Shown in pieces: positions 16,798 to 17,756 of a stretch of 17,756 nucleotides of DNA. Both the position numbers and the translations under genes were made by a program. The number at the start of each line of letters is the position of its first letter. Within the stretch, counting starts at the first letter, position 1. This stretch comes from Coemansia sp. RSA 1804 (lineage: Eukaryota; Kickxellomycota; Kickxellomycetes; Kickxellales; Kickxellaceae), in assembly GCA_027578815.1 (NCBI GenBank), contig JANBTH010000420.1, positions 1 to 17,756 on the forward strand. The letters are read 5' to 3'. Under the pieces are notes generated by a model. That model did no database searches. It was given only the letters and a program-made list of their open reading frames with translations, and was not told the origin of the DNA.

Positions 16798-17394
16798 ATG
16801 ATGCTGCTAGTTTATTTGCAAATATTTTTTTGCATTTTTGCAACCGCTCCGGGCGTATTCGCCGAGCTGTCGTCGATTATTCTGCCACTAGAGTCCACCG
16901 TCTGGAGCCCCGGAGCTCAAACCACAATCACTTATCGCATCACCGGATCCATTGGGAGCGATTCCTACGAAATCGATCTGACCACGGGTAGCCCCAACAA
17001 TGCGCAGCTGGTGTATGTGTTTGAAAACGAGGCAAAGCCAACGGTCGTGGGTGTGAATTCCGTCAGCGTTGCCGTTCCTGATTCCATCCCAGCCGGCGAG
17101 TATGCAGTTCGAATGGGAGTTCCTACAGGGCCATCTTCATGGGTGTACTCGCAGATGTTTACCATCAGCAGCACTACGTCAGCAATGGCAAGCACTCATA
17201 ATCCCGACAGTCTCCCAGATAGCATCGCCAACGAGAGTTATGAGCATCGCAACATTGCCAGTGAATCGCCTTTCGCAGCCGCAAACCACCAGACTAAAAG
17301 CTCAAGCAGTGCAGCCTCAGTTGCATTTTCCCGTATGACTGACTCGGCTATGCTGGTTTTTTACATGGTGTTATATATTGTAGGCTTTGTTTAA
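16798..17394 (+). CDS. Kre9/Knh1-like secreted protein, predicted GPI-anchored
   Basis: A 198-aa protein for the cell surface or wall. Seen: a signal peptide (residues 1-22, probable cut after VFA), then one beta-rich domain of about 100 residues with the pattern of the fungal Kre9/Knh1 N-terminal family: TVWSPGAQTTITYRI at 34-48, then an LTTG segment, VPDSIPAGEYAVRMG (93-107) and SQMFTIS. A Ser/Thr/Asn-rich linker follows with an NES glycosylation sequon at 145. A Ser run (168-171) and a hydrophobic end (about 183-198) fit a GPI signal. Known: Kre9/Knh1 act in beta-1,6-glucan assembly, but many fungal proteins carry only this domain with unknown roles. Two ATGs in tandem open the gene; the first is used here. 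It is short for the family, with a single domain. Confidence 0.78.
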   Translation: MMLLVYLQIFFCIFATAPGVFAELSSIILPLESTVWSPGAQTTITYRITGSIGSDSYEIDLTTGSPNNAQLVYVFENEAKPTVVGVNSVSVAVPDSIPAGEYAVRMGVPTGPSSWVYSQMFTISSTTSAMASTHNPDSLPDSIANESYEHRNIASESPFAAANHQTKSSSSAASVAFSRMTDSAMLVFYMVLYIVGFV

Positions 17395-17446
17395 ACCGGC
17401 AGAACCCACCAAATGACGCTCGCCGTTGAGGTCTAATCTGTCCAAG

Positions 17447-17452
17447 AATAAA
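17447..17452 (+). terminator. AATAAA poly(A) signal for the surface-protein gene
   Basis: AATAAA on the plus strand, 52 nt after the stop codon. Confidence 0.45.
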
Positions 17453-17465
17453 GTTTATACCATGT

Positions 17466-17471
17466 TTTATT
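17466..17471 (-). terminator. AATAAA poly(A) signal for the right-edge gene
   Basis: AATAAA on the minus strand, about 110 nt after the stop at 17583. It lies only 13 bases from the plus-strand signal, so the two convergent 3' ends nearly meet. Confidence 0.35.
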
Positions 17472-17582
17472 AGTTATTTTTCGGCGACAAGAGGCAAGAA
17501 AAATAGAAGCAAGAGTACACGAAAGATCAAGCAAGTAAAATGGGGGGTGGGTTTGGAGAAGATGAGGAAAGCAGTGGTCTAG

Positions 17583-17756
17583 TTAGTGGCGCTTGCCGAT
17601 GATAGATGGCTTGCCGCCCTGCAGAATCTTTCCCCTGGCTTCAGGAGAAATGACGGACTTGACCTTGCTGACCTGGATCCCCGAACGAAGCGCCTCGCAA
17701 AGAACCTCGTAGCAATAGTTTGATGTTTTCATTAGGTCCTTGACCCAGTCGCCTGC
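17583..17756 (-). CDS. Unrecognised protein, C-terminal 57 residues (partial)
   Basis: On the minus strand a frame is open from the right edge to a TAA at 17583-17585. It starts AGDWVKDLMKTSNYC, continues with a helix-like CEALRSGIQVSKVKSV and ends GGKPSIIGKRH. The codon pattern and mixed composition look coding, and the gene is convergent with the surface-protein gene, with a poly(A) signal in the gap. I do not recognise the family from this fragment. There is no membrane segment in the visible part. Confidence 0.6.
   Translation of the reverse strand, partial: AGDWVKDLMKTSNYCYEVLCEALRSGIQVSKVKSVISPEARGKILQGGKPSIIGKRH

Noticed and set aside
1..17756. tRNA genes, CRISPR arrays, transposons or viral remnants
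   Set aside because: By eye I found no T-loop GGTTCGA context in the gaps, no regularly spaced direct repeats, no terminal repeats and no transposase or reverse transcriptase motifs. A computed search could still find degraded copies.

Overview
The window looks like nuclear DNA from a fungus. It holds a meiotic kleisin (Rec8), a secreted Kre9/Knh1-like protein with a GPI-type C-terminus, a two-gene N-acetylglucosamine (GlcNAc) catabolic pair, TATA-type promoters and AATAAA poly(A) signals. Every large gene reads as one uninterrupted ORF and intergenic gaps are about 0.1-1.4 kb. This intron-poor, compact style would fit an early-diverging fungus such as Kickxellomycotina or a yeast-like lineage, but that placement is inference. 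No tRNA, rRNA, CRISPR array or recognisable transposon was seen.

Layout. 1-134 (-): 5' end of a LYR-motif, FMC1-like mitochondrial gene. 866-2614 (+): FAD-dependent fumarate reductase (Osm1/Frd1 type) with an N-terminal membrane anchor. 3269-6307 (+): a 1012-aa Y_phosphatase3-type phosphatase whose catalytic domain is split by a disordered insert of about 375 aa. 6409-8688 (-): Rec8 cohesin subunit, convergent with the phosphatase. 9059-10285 (-) and 11424-12602 (+): GlcNAc-6-phosphate deacetylase and glucosamine-6-phosphate deaminase, divergent from a 1.1 kb shared promoter region. 12769-13467 (+): an acidic Ser/Asp-rich ORF just after the deaminase. 13683-15413 (-): an MFS transporter of the DHA2 type. 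16798-17394 (+): the Kre9/Knh1-like surface protein. 17583-17756 (-): 3' end of an unrecognised gene.

How the genes work together. The deacetylase and deaminase catalyse consecutive steps, GlcNAc-6-P to GlcN-6-P to fructose-6-P, and their head-to-head layout suggests co-regulation, as in the Candida NAG cluster. An MFS gene lies next to the pair, but DHA2 proteins are not known GlcNAc importers. The kinase and importer are not in the window. The other genes (cohesion, cell surface, redox, phosphatase) have no obvious link to the pathway.

The most unusual point is the 3' end of the deaminase. Its long acidic tail stops at TTT-TAA. One base over, the reading frame is open from there through the next ORF, which has the same composition. 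Only 166 nt separate the stop from the next ATG. This is a single gene broken by a one-base indel, a +1 ribosomal frameshift site, or two very tightly spaced genes.

Several apparent upstream starts use TTG or GTG. I moved these to the first in-frame ATG, as expected for a eukaryote (866 for fumarate reductase, 10285 for the deacetylase, 11424 for the deaminase).
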